Notes: generated by a model not told the origin, from the letters alone. Positions 14,335 to 21,449 are shown, counted from the first letter of the stretch. The stretch is 25,875 nucleotides of DNA from CBDUMN01 sp965368335 (GCA_965368335.1 CBDUMN010000049.1:1-25875), one strand, 5' to 3'. A program made the numbers and translations.

Positions 14335-15443
14335 CGTTTGAGATAGCCCAGGTCTTGCCACTGTGAATAGGTGCGACGGAACTCGGTGAGTGAGGACATG
14401 ATTTCGGCGAAGGCTTCGTCTTTCTCCGCCTCTTCACGGGCCACTTTTTCCCAACTTACTTTGAGATAGCGCAAGACTTCATTGGGCCAGCGGCGTAGGC
14501 GCGCGCCGTCTTTCTGCATGTTTCTCAAGGCTTCCGGTTGGGCCGCCTCGCCGGTTGTCAGGCCCCGTCGTACATTGTCGCTGCAAACCGTGTTGATTGC
14601 TGCTTTATGAGCGGTTGGCAGGTTGTCCCAGTTTTCTTTGCGGGTGACGAAGTCAAGCAATCCGGCCTGATTTTGCCAACCGGGCAGATAATAATGAGGG
14701 GCGAATTTTTGAAAGCCCAGACGCTGGTCGATGGCGGGAACGGAGAAGGCGACGGCATCGATTTGGCCTTTTTCCAATGCGGCGAATATCTCACCGCCGG
14801 AGAGTGGACTGATTTTGACCCCCATTTCGGCCATCACCTTGGCGCCCAACCCTTCGAAAGCGCCGCGTAGGTCGCGCAAATCGCCCGGTGCGATAATCGG
14901 GTCTTTGAACCAGCCGCCTGCATTGGCCACGGTCAGGCCGCAGGGCACCGCATGCAGGCCCAGACGGGCGTAAACCGGCATGAAAAGTTGGTTGCCCCGC
15001 TCATCGAGCCAGGCGAGAAATTCTTCCGGGGCGGGGCCAAAGGGAATCCCTGCTCGAATCTGCAGGGCGGCTGCTTGACCGGAGAGCAGGTTGGGCGAAA
15101 TGAATGCGCCGTCGATAACGCCGCTTTTCAGCGCATTCAGAATATCGCCAGGCGCAGCGAGAGAGCCCGGCTCATAGTAGCGCAAATCCAGCGCCCCACC
15201 CGAAACCTGAATGGCTTTGTCTTCAAGGCGTTTGGCCAAAGAGCCGAGCACCGGCAGGGTGGAGGGATAGGCCCCGGTAATTTTCCAGGCGGTGTCCTGC
15301 TTCGGTTCGGCGGGCGGCAGAACCTTTTCTATTGGCTGTTTTTTAGATGCTTTGGGCATGGGGAGGCTGGGTGCGATCAGGGTTGCCCCGACCACAACGC
15401 CGACGACGAGACCGACAACAGCTCCGACGATGGTATCGCGCAT
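14331..15443 (-). CDS. Membrane-anchored DctP-type TRAP solute-binding protein (orphan)
   Basis: 370 aa from ATG 15443, chosen because GGGGGA lies seven nt upstream; an ATG at 15458 is weaker. The N-terminus MRDTIVGAVVGLVVGVVVGA is a glycine-rich membrane helix with GxxxG spacing. A ~30-residue Pro/Lys linker follows rather than a clear signal-peptidase site, and no lipobox is seen. The DctP domain then runs to the end (e.g. LRYYEPGSLAAPGDILNALKSG and GLTVANAGGWFKDPIIAPGDLRDLRG, typical of the ligand-binding groove). No DctQ/DctM genes are adjacent. It is divergent from a sensor kinase (172 nt between starts), so it may serve sensing as well as transport. Its final stop codon comes from the edge of element 2. 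Confidence 0.87.
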   Translation of the reverse strand: MRDTIVGAVVGLVVGVVVGATLIAPSLPMPKASKKQPIEKVLPPAEPKQDTAWKITGAYPSTLPVLGSLAKRLEDKAIQVSGGALDLRYYEPGSLAAPGDILNALKSGVIDGAFISPNLLSGQAAALQIRAGIPFGPAPEEFLAWLDERGNQLFMPVYARLGLHAVPCGLTVANAGGWFKDPIIAPGDLRDLRGAFEGLGAKVMAEMGVKISPLSGGEIFAALEKGQIDAVAFSVPAIDQRLGFQKFAPHYYLPGWQNQAGLLDFVTRKENWDNLPTAHKAAINTVCSDNVRRGLTTGEAAQPEALRNMQKDGARLRRWPNEVLRYLKVSWEKVAREEAEKDEAFAEIMSSLTEFRRTYSQWQDLGYLKR

Positions 15444-15615
15444 CTTTCTTTCCCCCATTAAACTGGATGCCTAAGCTACCCGAGACGGACAGTTTCGGCA
15501 AGGTGGGCGAGTGGGTCTATTTAACCGTCCTGTTTGTAAAATTAGCGCGTGACATCAAGGTGGGTGATTGCCATTCTTCAACGCATTGAGCGTTTCTTTG
15601 GGATGGTTATAAGGC

Positions 15616-18075
15616 ATGAGTATCCGTACGGCGTTGGTCGCCACCGTTGCCTTGCTGTTGTTTGTCACGTCGGGGTTCATTATCGCCTCGTCATACATCG
15701 CCTCCGAACGGGTGCTGATCGGTCAGGCGCGGCAAATTCTTGAAAACCTCTCTGAAGATGTGCTGGGGAATACGGAAAACTTTCTCGATCCGGCGGAAAG
15801 TGCGGCGTCGTTGACCGAAAAGTTAGCCCACCATGAGGTGGTCAGAAGCGATAATATCGAGGGAATGGAGCGCTATTTTTTCGAACAGCTTCAGATTTAC
15901 GATCAGTTCGCCGGGATTTATTTTGGCACGCGCAAGGGCGAATTCTATTTCGTCAAGCGTGACAACACGGTGAGTGAGGGCGGATACCGCACCAAAATCA
16001 TCACCGAACGAATGGGCCGGGCCGGGGCGACCCTGATCTGGCGGGATGCCGAGTTTAAGGAGGTTAAACGGTTGGTCGACCATACGGACCGCTACGATCC
16101 GCGCGTTCGTCCCTGGTATGAAAAAGCATCGCGAAGCGGTAAGCTGATTTGGACCGAACCCTATATTTTCTTCACATCGCAAAAACCGGGGGTGACGACG
16201 GCCAGCCCGGTCTATGACGGCAATCGCGATGTTAAGGGGGTTGTTGGAGTCGATATTGAAATTGACCGCATTTCCGGTTTTCTCAACGATTTGAAAATCG
16301 GCAAAAACGGCTCGGCCTTTGTGCTGAACGTCAATGGCGATGTCATCGCCTTTCCCGACCAGGAAAAAATTAAGCGGGTGGCGGATAAAGGGGTAAAGGG
16401 GCTGCGGTTTACGCGAATTAATGAGCTGGATGAACCCGTGACGAAAGCCGCTTACCAGTCACTCCAAGATGCGGGTGGGGTCAACTATAGCCGTAGTTCG
16501 ACGTTTACGTCCTTCCAGGTGAGTGGCGAAACCCACCATGCCATCTTCGTCCGTTTCCCAAACCCGGATTGGCCTTGGCTGATCGGCATTCATATGCCGG
16601 AAGACGATTTTCTCGGTGACGTAAAGCAGGTGCTTTTGACCAATATCATCGTTGTGCTGGCCATTTCCCTGCTGGCCGTGGCTTTGGGTCTGACACTGGC
16701 CAGAAATATTTCAAAGCCGGTGGTTAAGCTACGCAACATGGCGCTGGCTCTTAAGGAAGGGGACTTCAGCCAGGAGATCGATGCAAGAAGCGCATTCCGT
16801 GAAACCAGGGACATGGTTGCGGCTTTTGCGGAAATGGTTGAGGGCTTGCGGAACTATGAGGCAAGCAACAAGGGACTAACCGATAGTTTGCGTCGCGCCC
16901 ATGCCGATCTGGAGATCAAGGTCGAGGAAAGAACCCGTGAGTTGCAACTGGCGAAGGAAATGGCCGAGGAGGCGACTCAGGCCAAGAGCAAGGTTCTGGC
17001 CGCCGCCAGTCACGACCTGCGTCAGCCTCTACAGGCCCTGACTCTTTTTGTCGCTTCACTCGCCCAGCGGGACCTGGATGAGAAAACCAAGGGACTGGTC
17101 GATAAGATTGAGCGTTCGGTAGAAGCGTTGGACGATCTTTTGAATCTGCTGCTCGATATCTCCAAGCTGGATGCGGGGTTGGTGGTTCCCCAACTGGGGC
17201 CTTGCGATTTGGGTGAAATCATCGAACATCTTTGTGCGGAACATGTCTCACAAGCGAAAAGCAAGGGCTTGGAATTGCGGGCCGTGGTGCCTTCCGGTCA
17301 GGTGATTGTCACCGACCGTACGTTATTTGAACGGGTGCTCCGCAACCTGCTGTCCAACGCCTTGCGCTATACCGAAAGCGGTAAGGTTCTGTTGGGATGC
17401 CGCCGGGGAAGCAAAGCGCTTAGGGTTCAGGTGTTCGATACCGGCCAGGGCATTCCCGCCAATGAAGTTAAAAGCATCTTTCAGGATTTTTATCAGGTGG
17501 CGAATGAGGGCCGAAATCGCCAGCAGGGGCTTGGCCTCGGTCTATCCATTGTCGGCCGTCTGAGCGAACTTCTGGGCTTGGTCATTTCGGTTGAGTCCGA
17601 AGAAGGCAAGGGAACGGCCTTTACCGTTGAAATTCCTTTGGCCGAAGTTGCCGTGAAGCAGCCGGAGCCAGCGGTCGCAGAGATGCGGGCCGCCGCCCAG
17701 CCGGGACGTTTGGTTCTTACCATTGATGACGACCCGGAAGTGTTGTCCGGGATGGAGGAATTGATCGGTTCCTGGGGGCACGATGTGGTTGCCGTGACCG
17801 ATGGAAAGAGCGCGATTCAGGCCTTTGAAGGAAAAACGCGCCTGCCCGATCTGATTATCGCCGATTGGCGTCTCGCCGATGGCGAGTCCGGCGACCGGGT
17901 GATCAATCAGTTCAAGTCCCGTTACGGCAATCAGATTACGGCGGTTCTCTTAACCGGCGATACAGCGCCTGAGCGTCTGGTGGAAGCCGACCAAAACGGC
18001 TTGAGATTGCTTCACAAGCCCATCAAGTCCGATGACTTGAAAGCGATTATCGCCGAAGTGGAACAGGAAGCATGA
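15616..18075 (+). CDS. Hybrid sensor histidine kinase with dCache sensor and C-terminal receiver
   Basis: 819 aa. Residues ~5-28 form TM1. The periplasmic dCache-like domain (~35-335) contains RYDPRVRPWYEKA and GVVGVDIEIDRISGFL, the classic Cache_1 motifs. TM2 is ~339-361, HAMP ~362-415, then a coiled coil. The H box is AAASHDLRQPLQAL with phospho-acceptor H466; the N box is RNLLSNALRY, followed by DTGQGIP and GLGLGLSIV. The C-terminal receiver (~695-815) has the acidic IDDD pocket, D750 (IADW) as phospho-acceptor, the LLTGDT Thr and K in LHKPIK. ATG 15616 follows an AAGG. No DNA-binding response regulator is adjacent, so output must pass through a distant partner. It is divergent from the orphan DctP-type gene. 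Confidence 0.94.
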   Translation: MSIRTALVATVALLLFVTSGFIIASSYIASERVLIGQARQILENLSEDVLGNTENFLDPAESAASLTEKLAHHEVVRSDNIEGMERYFFEQLQIYDQFAGIYFGTRKGEFYFVKRDNTVSEGGYRTKIITERMGRAGATLIWRDAEFKEVKRLVDHTDRYDPRVRPWYEKASRSGKLIWTEPYIFFTSQKPGVTTASPVYDGNRDVKGVVGVDIEIDRISGFLNDLKIGKNGSAFVLNVNGDVIAFPDQEKIKRVADKGVKGLRFTRINELDEPVTKAAYQSLQDAGGVNYSRSSTFTSFQVSGETHHAIFVRFPNPDWPWLIGIHMPEDDFLGDVKQVLLTNIIVVLAISLLAVALGLTLARNISKPVVKLRNMALALKEGDFSQEIDARSAFRETRDMVAAFAEMVEGLRNYEASNKGLTDSLRRAHADLEIKVEERTRELQLAKEMAEEATQAKSKVLAAASHDLRQPLQALTLFVASLAQRDLDEKTKGLVDKIERSVEALDDLLNLLLDISKLDAGLVVPQLGPCDLGEIIEHLCAEHVSQAKSKGLELRAVVPSGQVIVTDRTLFERVLRNLLSNALRYTESGKVLLGCRRGSKALRVQVFDTGQGIPANEVKSIFQDFYQVANEGRNRQQGLGLGLSIVGRLSELLGLVISVESEEGKGTAFTVEIPLAEVAVKQPEPAVAEMRAAAQPGRLVLTIDDDPEVLSGMEELIGSWGHDVVAVTDGKSAIQAFEGKTRLPDLIIADWRLADGESGDRVINQFKSRYGNQITAVLLTGDTAPERLVEADQNGLRLLHKPIKSDDLKAIIAEVEQEA

Positions 18076-18200
18076 AATCACCGACAATTGCCAGGAACGA
18101 CTGTCTTTTTCCGAAGAGGAAAATGGAGAATGCGCCCTTTCGACCAAAGTCGCGGCGCTCTAAAGGGTTTAGTAAGTATGAAGCCCTCGACCTGGAATGA
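18072..18200 (+). CDS. Possible 42-aa basic ORF coupled to the kinase gene
   Basis: An ATG overlaps the kinase stop (ATGA, 18072-18075) and opens a 42-codon frame rich in Lys and Arg (MKSPTIARNDCLFPKRKMENA...). It ends 4 nt before the convergent HIT gene's stop. The overlap is of a type common in coupled genes, but there is no recognisable domain and the frame may be fortuitous. Confidence 0.2.
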   Translation: MKSPTIARNDCLFPKRKMENAPFRPKSRRSKGFSKYEALDLE

Positions 18201-18203
18201 ACT

Positions 18204-18611
18204 CTAACGATCCCCCAGTGCAGACATGAGCAGAGATCGTGTCGTTTTCAGTTTGTTGCGGTCATATGGCTCAGTTTCGCCGACGCCCCAGACCGGTCCT
18301 GGCCAAGCGGCATCATCGGTGCGCCGTCCAATGACATGAATGTGGAGCTGTGGCACCAGATTGCCGAGCGCTCCGACATTTATTTTATCGGGAGCGAACA
18401 GGCTTTCAATAATCTGGGAACACTGGGCGATTTCTTCCATCAGCTCAGATCGCGCCCGGACTTTCAGTTGGTGAATTTCCCGTAGACCGTCTCTTCGCGG
18501 CACAAGGATAAGCCAGGGGTAGCGGGCGTCTTTCATCAGCAAGACTTTGCAGAGAGGTAAATCGGCGATTTCCAGCGTATCGGCGGCCAGCCGGGGATGC
18601 AAAGTGAACAT
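18204..18611 (-). CDS. HIT-family nucleotide-binding protein
   Basis: 135 aa from ATG 18611 (MFTLHPRLAADTLEI), eight nt after the nuclease stop and preceded by AGGG. A longer frame to 18794 runs inside the nuclease gene. The family core is VPQLHIHVIGRRTDDAAWPGPVWG. The usual HxHxH triad is Q88-L-H90-I-H92, so the first His is Gln while the catalytic middle His is kept. The WPGPVWG tail is typical of this proteobacterial HIT subgroup. HIT proteins hydrolyse or transfer nucleotides; a dinucleoside-polyphosphate or AMP-linked substrate is likely but not determinable. Cytoplasmic, probably co-transcribed with the upstream nuclease gene. Confidence 0.88.
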   Translation of the reverse strand: MFTLHPRLAADTLEIADLPLCKVLLMKDARYPWLILVPRRDGLREIHQLKVRARSELMEEIAQCSQIIESLFAPDKINVGALGNLVPQLHIHVIGRRTDDAAWPGPVWGVGETEPYDRNKLKTTRSLLMSALGDR

Positions 18612-18619
18612 GGTGCGCC

Positions 18620-19096
18620 CTATTGCTCCTTGCGCCATTCCCAAGGCTCGATAAAAGAGCCTTTCCATAGACCCTTCTTGGTGTCTTTGGCTTTTTGTTC
18701 CAAGCCAACGTATGCATCGGTTACGGCAGGGTCGGCCAATGCCCAGCCGGTGCGCACCATGAATTCGCTCAAATGGTAGGGGCCGGTCTTGCAATCGGCT
18801 AGCAGACGGCCTCGTTGGTCTTTCTCGCGCGTCTCACAATCGACCCAATGGGTCGCGGCGGCATAAATCAATACCATCGCGGCTTTCTGTCCACAGGGCC
18901 AGAGCTTGCCTTTTTTCGTGCAGGTTTGGTTGTATTCCGGCGCGTCGATGCCGTAGAGGCCAATGCGTTGTCCGGCGATTTCCAAAGTGTCGCCGTCAAT
19001 AACCTTGGGCTTACCGGAGAGCGACTCTGCCGATGCGGGTGCGACAGTTAAAAACAGGACGGTAAAAATAAAAGCAAAAATTTTCATAGAGGGCAT
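18620..19096 (-). CDS. Secreted thermonuclease (SNase)-like protein
   Basis: 158 aa. A signal peptide (MPSMKIFAFIFTVLFLTVAPASA) precedes the nuclease fold: KVIDGDTLEIAGQRIGLYGIDAPE carries the calcium and catalytic residues of the SNase family (the D and T of DGDT, R of GQRI, D and E of IDAPE). REKDQRGRLLADC carries the second catalytic Arg. Four Cys in the mature part suggest disulphides in the periplasm or outside the cell. It would cleave DNA or RNA in a calcium-dependent way. The start may be the ATG at 19096 or at 19087 (MKIFAF). It is the last gene before the island edge, whose 22-bp repeat starts 40 nt upstream of this gene's start. Confidence 0.9.
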   Translation of the reverse strand: MPSMKIFAFIFTVLFLTVAPASAESLSGKPKVIDGDTLEIAGQRIGLYGIDAPEYNQTCTKKGKLWPCGQKAAMVLIYAAATHWVDCETREKDQRGRLLADCKTGPYHLSEFMVRTGWALADPAVTDAYVGLEQKAKDTKKGLWKGSFIEPWEWRKEQ

Positions 19097-19136
19097 TTAA
19101 TCGTGCTCTTTGAGAAAGTCCTAATTTTTTCGGAGT

Positions 19137-19158
19137 GAATGGTCGGGAAGAGAGGATT
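19137..19158. repeat. Distal attachment-site-like direct repeat (tRNA-Pro 3' end copy)
   Basis: Identical over 22 bp to 21428-21449 (starts GAATGGTCGGG, ends GAGGATT), then diverges on both sides. It contains the CCA end, discriminator, 3' acceptor strand and part of the T stem of tRNA-Pro, but no tRNA gene accompanies it. This is the expected far att copy of an element inserted in that tRNA. Confidence 0.78.
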
Positions 19159-19171
19159 TGGCCGCTTGTCG

Positions 19172-19294
19172 TTACGAACCTGTCATTTTTCGATCCAGAA
19201 ACCTTTTCAAGGCGTTAGTTTGATCGTCGAGATTTTTCTCTCCTAAAGACAGAAGATCACGGATGGCACGGTGCCCAGAACTAGCTTTCCACTT
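19172..19294 (-). pseudogene. Gene remnant of unknown origin
   Basis: A 40-codon frame without a start codon ends at TAA (19174-19172). Its translation (SSGHRAIRDLLSLGEKN, then LDDQTNALKRFLDRK) is charged and helix-like, and it overlaps the end of the next ORF by a few codons. It is opened by an in-frame stop, so it looks like a truncated C-terminus. Its place beside the distal att copy would suit a degraded integrase, but the conserved recombinase Tyr motif is not recognisable; identity unknown. Confidence 0.3.
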
Positions 19295-19586
19295 TCAGAA
19301 AACCTTTGAGCCACAATCCGAGGCAAACAACAACATGCATTGAAATGGCCAACACAAAAACGGCCCCTCCAAAGCTCAAGAAACTTGGGTTGCAAGAGTA
19401 GTGAGTGTTGCCGTTTTCATTTGGATTTAGGGGCAAGAGACCAGTTTCATTGGGGACAAAGGTACAAACACCTTCAGGTTGGAGACCTTGCGTGTAGAAG
19501 AGCATGAAAACCAAAAAAGCAGCACTAAGGGCAACAGAGGACGATACGATTTTCCAGTTCAACAAAGGCATGATCTTCGTGTCCAA
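19281..19586 (-). CDS. Small two-TM membrane protein of unknown function
   Basis: 101 aa with hydrophobic helices at ~12-33 and ~72-95, separated by a ~38-residue polar loop holding Cys41 and Cys66 (GVCTFVPNETG...HYSCNPS). The two Cys in what would be a periplasmic loop could form a disulphide. I do not recognise a family. It follows a cell-wall-enzyme-like gene, so a holin-like role came to mind, but the long loop is unlike classical holins. It lies inside the candidate island. Confidence 0.55.
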   Translation of the reverse strand: MDTKIMPLLNWKIVSSSVALSAAFLVFMLFYTQGLQPEGVCTFVPNETGLLPLNPNENGNTHYSCNPSFLSFGGAVFVLAISMHVVVCLGLWLKGFLKVES

Positions 19587-19633
19587 TCGGAGAAAATTGA
19601 TCTCGTCGTATAAGTTGTCCTCGCCAGCTTAGG

Positions 19634-20062
19634 CTAAGGGAATTTTTTCAGCCAAGGTTTTTCATCGTAAATTCTTTGGATGAACTCCCCGAAGTCATTC
19701 GTGGTTTCTCGACCGGCGAAATTCCAAATAGAGCCAACTTTGGCTGGTGACGGATCGTCTATCCTCTTGCTGATACGCTTTAGCATGATTGCTGAGGCTT
19801 CGATGTTGTCCGTTGCATTGTAGAGGTCTTTTGGAGATTTCTTGATCAGCTTCGCCCCTGTCTTCTTGTTGATGTTCATGGGCAAAGGCGTTTCGGATAC
19901 GCCCATAATGTCTCCAAGAAGGTTGAACGGTCCTTTATGTCCACGAGCATTTTCCGCCCACATGACCGCCCTGATAAGATCAGGGTCTACCTCATGCTTC
20001 TCCGCTACTTTTCTGATGGTAGTATCGTGTTGCTTCACCATGCCCCTTCCGAACAAAGGCAC
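19634..20062 (-). CDS. Lytic-transglycosylase-like domain (probable 3' part of a frameshifted gene)
   Basis: As an ORF it starts at GTG 20062 and gives 142 aa, but the frame is open without any ATG, GTG or TTG as far up as 20440, where a stop lies. The upstream part reads as a Pro/Gln-rich linker (PQRPQAIVPDFRSAPRAKPK, then KIPQAP). The domain (KVAEKHEVDPDLIRAVMWAEN) resembles the start of SLT/lysozyme-like lytic transglycosylases, with Glu of WAEN in the place of the catalytic Glu, then GPFNLLGDIMGV. It would cut peptidoglycan. No RBS precedes 20062, so it is most likely the continuation of the peptidoglycan-binding gene at 20724. Confidence 0.65.
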   Translation of the reverse strand: MPLFGRGMVKQHDTTIRKVAEKHEVDPDLIRAVMWAENARGHKGPFNLLGDIMGVSETPLPMNINKKTGAKLIKKSPKDLYNATDNIEASAIMLKRISKRIDDPSPAKVGSIWNFAGRETTNDFGEFIQRIYDEKPWLKKFP

Positions 20063-20277
20063 TTCATGAATCTGCCATCCCCCATCAGCATCTGGGTTTG
20101 ATTTGATGTCAAATTTTGCAGGAGCGTCTTCGATCAGGTTTTTGATGCGGCCTTTTTCCCTGTTGATGGTCGGAATGCCTGTTGTTTTTCCCGATTGAAG
20201 AACGTTCGCACGAGATTTCGGAATAGGTTTTAACGCTCCTTCTTGGTTCTGATTGGTCTGCTGGTCTCTGACTCTTT

Positions 20278-20724
20278 TCAGGCTGCCGGACTCGTGCTGT
20301 TGAACATTCTTCCAAAGGGGTGCTTGGGGAATTTTCGGTTTGGCCCTGGGTGCAGACCTGAAGTCGGGAACGATGGCTTGCGGTCGTTGGGGGAGGTTTC
20401 CACCGTATTGGCTTTTTTGCCAAGCAGGGTGACCATCTTCTTATGGGTGGGGCCGTTTGGGTTCATGATGCCGTCCGCCTTCAAGCCATTGTCCTTTTGG
20501 AACTTCTTGAGATCGTCAAACAGCTTGGTACCAGCAAAACCGGTTAAGGGCTTTCCTGGTGTCTCATATCGCTTGGCTGCTTCGTCTTTGTAGTAGCCCA
20601 GGCCCTGCAAAGCGGTTTTTGTTTTCACCACATCGTCCGGCTCCGCTCCCCAGCCTTTGCCGATGGTTTTGCCAAGATTGAACAGGTTGCCGAAGCCGTC
20701 GCTGATGTCATCAAAGAAGGTCAT
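20278..20724 (-). CDS. Peptidoglycan-binding protein (probable 5' part of a frameshifted gene)
   Basis: 148 aa from ATG 20724 (MTFFDDISDGFG), with AGGA upstream and only 4 nt after the GNAT stop. Residues ~33-101 form a peptidoglycan-binding-like domain: TKTALQGLGYY, LFDDLKKFQKDNGLKADGIM and PNGPTHKKMVTLLG match the helical repeat that binds cell-wall glycans. After LLGKK (residues 100-104, an A6 run) the frame continues for 44 residues to a stop at 20278. The adjacent frame instead offers a long Pro-rich linker leading into the transglycosylase-like domain. Hence this is probably the N-terminal half of one ~360-aa cell-wall hydrolase. Confidence 0.65.
   Translation of the reverse strand: MTFFDDISDGFGNLFNLGKTIGKGWGAEPDDVVKTKTALQGLGYYKDEAAKRYETPGKPLTGFAGTKLFDDLKKFQKDNGLKADGIMNPNGPTHKKMVTLLGKKANTVETSPNDRKPSFPTSGLHPGPNRKFPKHPFGRMFNSTSPAA
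20413..20418 (-). other. A6 run: likely frameshift junction
   Basis: On the minus strand GGC AAA AAA GCC encodes Gly-Lys-Lys-Ala. Adding one A, or slipping back one base, changes the frame to Lys-Lys-Ser-Gln-Tyr-Gly-Gly and opens it through to the transglycosylase-like domain ending at 19634. Homopolymer indel, transcriptional slippage or sequencing error would all have this effect. Confidence 0.5.
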
Positions 20725-20728
20725 AATC

Positions 20729-21166
20729 CTATTTCCTTTTCTTGGCCGGAGCCTTGCTGCAGGCCACCAGTTTTTCCTTTGGGCGAATACCCTGTTTCTC
20801 AAAGAAGGTTTCCGTTCCCTTGAAGGCTTCCGTGTAAATGGCCGTATGGGCAAAACGTTCGGAGATTGATTTCAGTAGTATTTTTCCGACCCCTTTTTTC
20901 TGCCACTCAGGCATGACCACAACTTCGGGAACCCAGGAACAGATTGCGTCATCGCTCAAGACACGAGCCGCTCCGATAAGTTGGTTGTCAGCAAAGGCAA
21001 AGAATCCGAATGCTCCGGGGGCGTACATCTTTTCCATGAAGCCGGGCTCGGCCCTGAAGTCATCGGGAATGGTGAAACCGACGGAATTGTAAACCCTCCC
21101 GATATCATCGGGAGAAATCTTTCTGGGGTCGGTGACGACAGTGATGCGATCTTCTTGATTCGACAT
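20729..21166 (-). CDS. GNAT-family N-acetyltransferase
   Basis: 145 aa from ATG 21166 (MSNQEDRITVV), preceded by GGAAGC; the frame extends to 21205. The GNAT core is visible: FGFFAFADNQLIGAARVLSDD (beta strands), then VPEVVVMPEWQKKGVGKILLKSI, where KKGVGK is the acetyl-CoA pyrophosphate loop, and AFKGTETFFEKQGI near the end. A Lys-rich tail (KAPAKKRK) closes it. Substrate unknown. It is the first gene of the island on this strand and is followed after 4 nt by the peptidoglycan-binding gene, suggesting an operon. Confidence 0.88.
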   Translation of the reverse strand: MSNQEDRITVVTDPRKISPDDIGRVYNSVGFTIPDDFRAEPGFMEKMYAPGAFGFFAFADNQLIGAARVLSDDAICSWVPEVVVMPEWQKKGVGKILLKSISERFAHTAIYTEAFKGTETFFEKQGIRPKEKLVACSKAPAKKRK

Positions 21167-21345
21167 GGGTTGCTTCCGAAAGGTGTTTCTTGTCCTGTTT
21201 TGCAATCAAGCATCGAATGCACAATGTTCCTGTTTTGTTCGATTGTCAATGCCAAAAAGCATAAATTCCTATTTCTGTGCCTTGGCAGTTTTAGGAGGTG
21301 GGGCGGAAGCCAACAAAGGCGGCTCCTGACTAAATCGCTAGGGAC

Positions 21346-21377
21346 TATGCCACTTTATGCCACTTAACTATGCCACC
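21346..21377. repeat. Triplet of short direct repeats near the island edge
   Basis: TATGCCACTT occurs twice in tandem (21346-21355, 21356-21365). A third partial copy TATGCCACC begins at 21369. They sit ~50-80 bp inside the tRNA-proximal att-like core. Short direct repeats at that distance are typical of integrase arm-type or excisionase sites; this role is inferred. Confidence 0.55.
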
Positions 21378-21427
21378 TGGAAAAATTGGTGTCATGGTAA
21401 GTATTTGATTATTCAGGGATAAAAGGA

Positions 21428-21449
21428 GAATGGTCGGGAAGAGAGGATT
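21428..21449. repeat. tRNA-proximal attachment-site-like repeat
   Basis: The second copy of the 22-bp repeat, overlapping the 3' end of tRNA-Pro (21431-21449) plus 3 nt beyond the CCA. The identity with 19137-19158 stops inside the T arm. Confidence 0.78.

Larger units (their letters stand above)
19137..21449. mobile_element. Candidate mini genomic island at tRNA-Pro(CGG), no intact integrase
   Basis: A 22-bp sequence including the 3'-terminal 19 nt of the tRNA-Pro gene occurs at 21428-21449, inside the gene, and again at 19137-19158. This is the pattern left by tyrosine-recombinase insertion into a tRNA 3' end. The ~2.3 kb between is visibly poorer in G+C than the flanks (for example 26 of 60 bases at 20101-20160 versus 36 of 60 at 12001-12060). 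It holds four small reading frames, all on the minus strand, plus a remnant and tandem arm-like repeats. No integrase, excisionase or transposase is recognisable. It may be a decayed island, or a passenger mobilised in trans. Confidence 0.72.

Noticed and set aside
19281..19586. Holin in a phage lysis cassette with the downstream-listed cell-wall gene
   Set aside because: Two TM helices fit loosely, but the ~38-residue Cys-containing loop is unlike holins, and no phage structural genes are present.
20109..20423. 104-codon third frame across the frameshift region
   Set aside because: Arg/Ser/Pro/Gln-rich without domains; the two other frames explain the region better.
21343..21377. Possible CRISPR-like array
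   Set aside because: Only three 9-10 bp repeats in tandem with no spacers of constant length; arm-site-like repeats are a better fit. No CRISPR array or cas gene is in the window.
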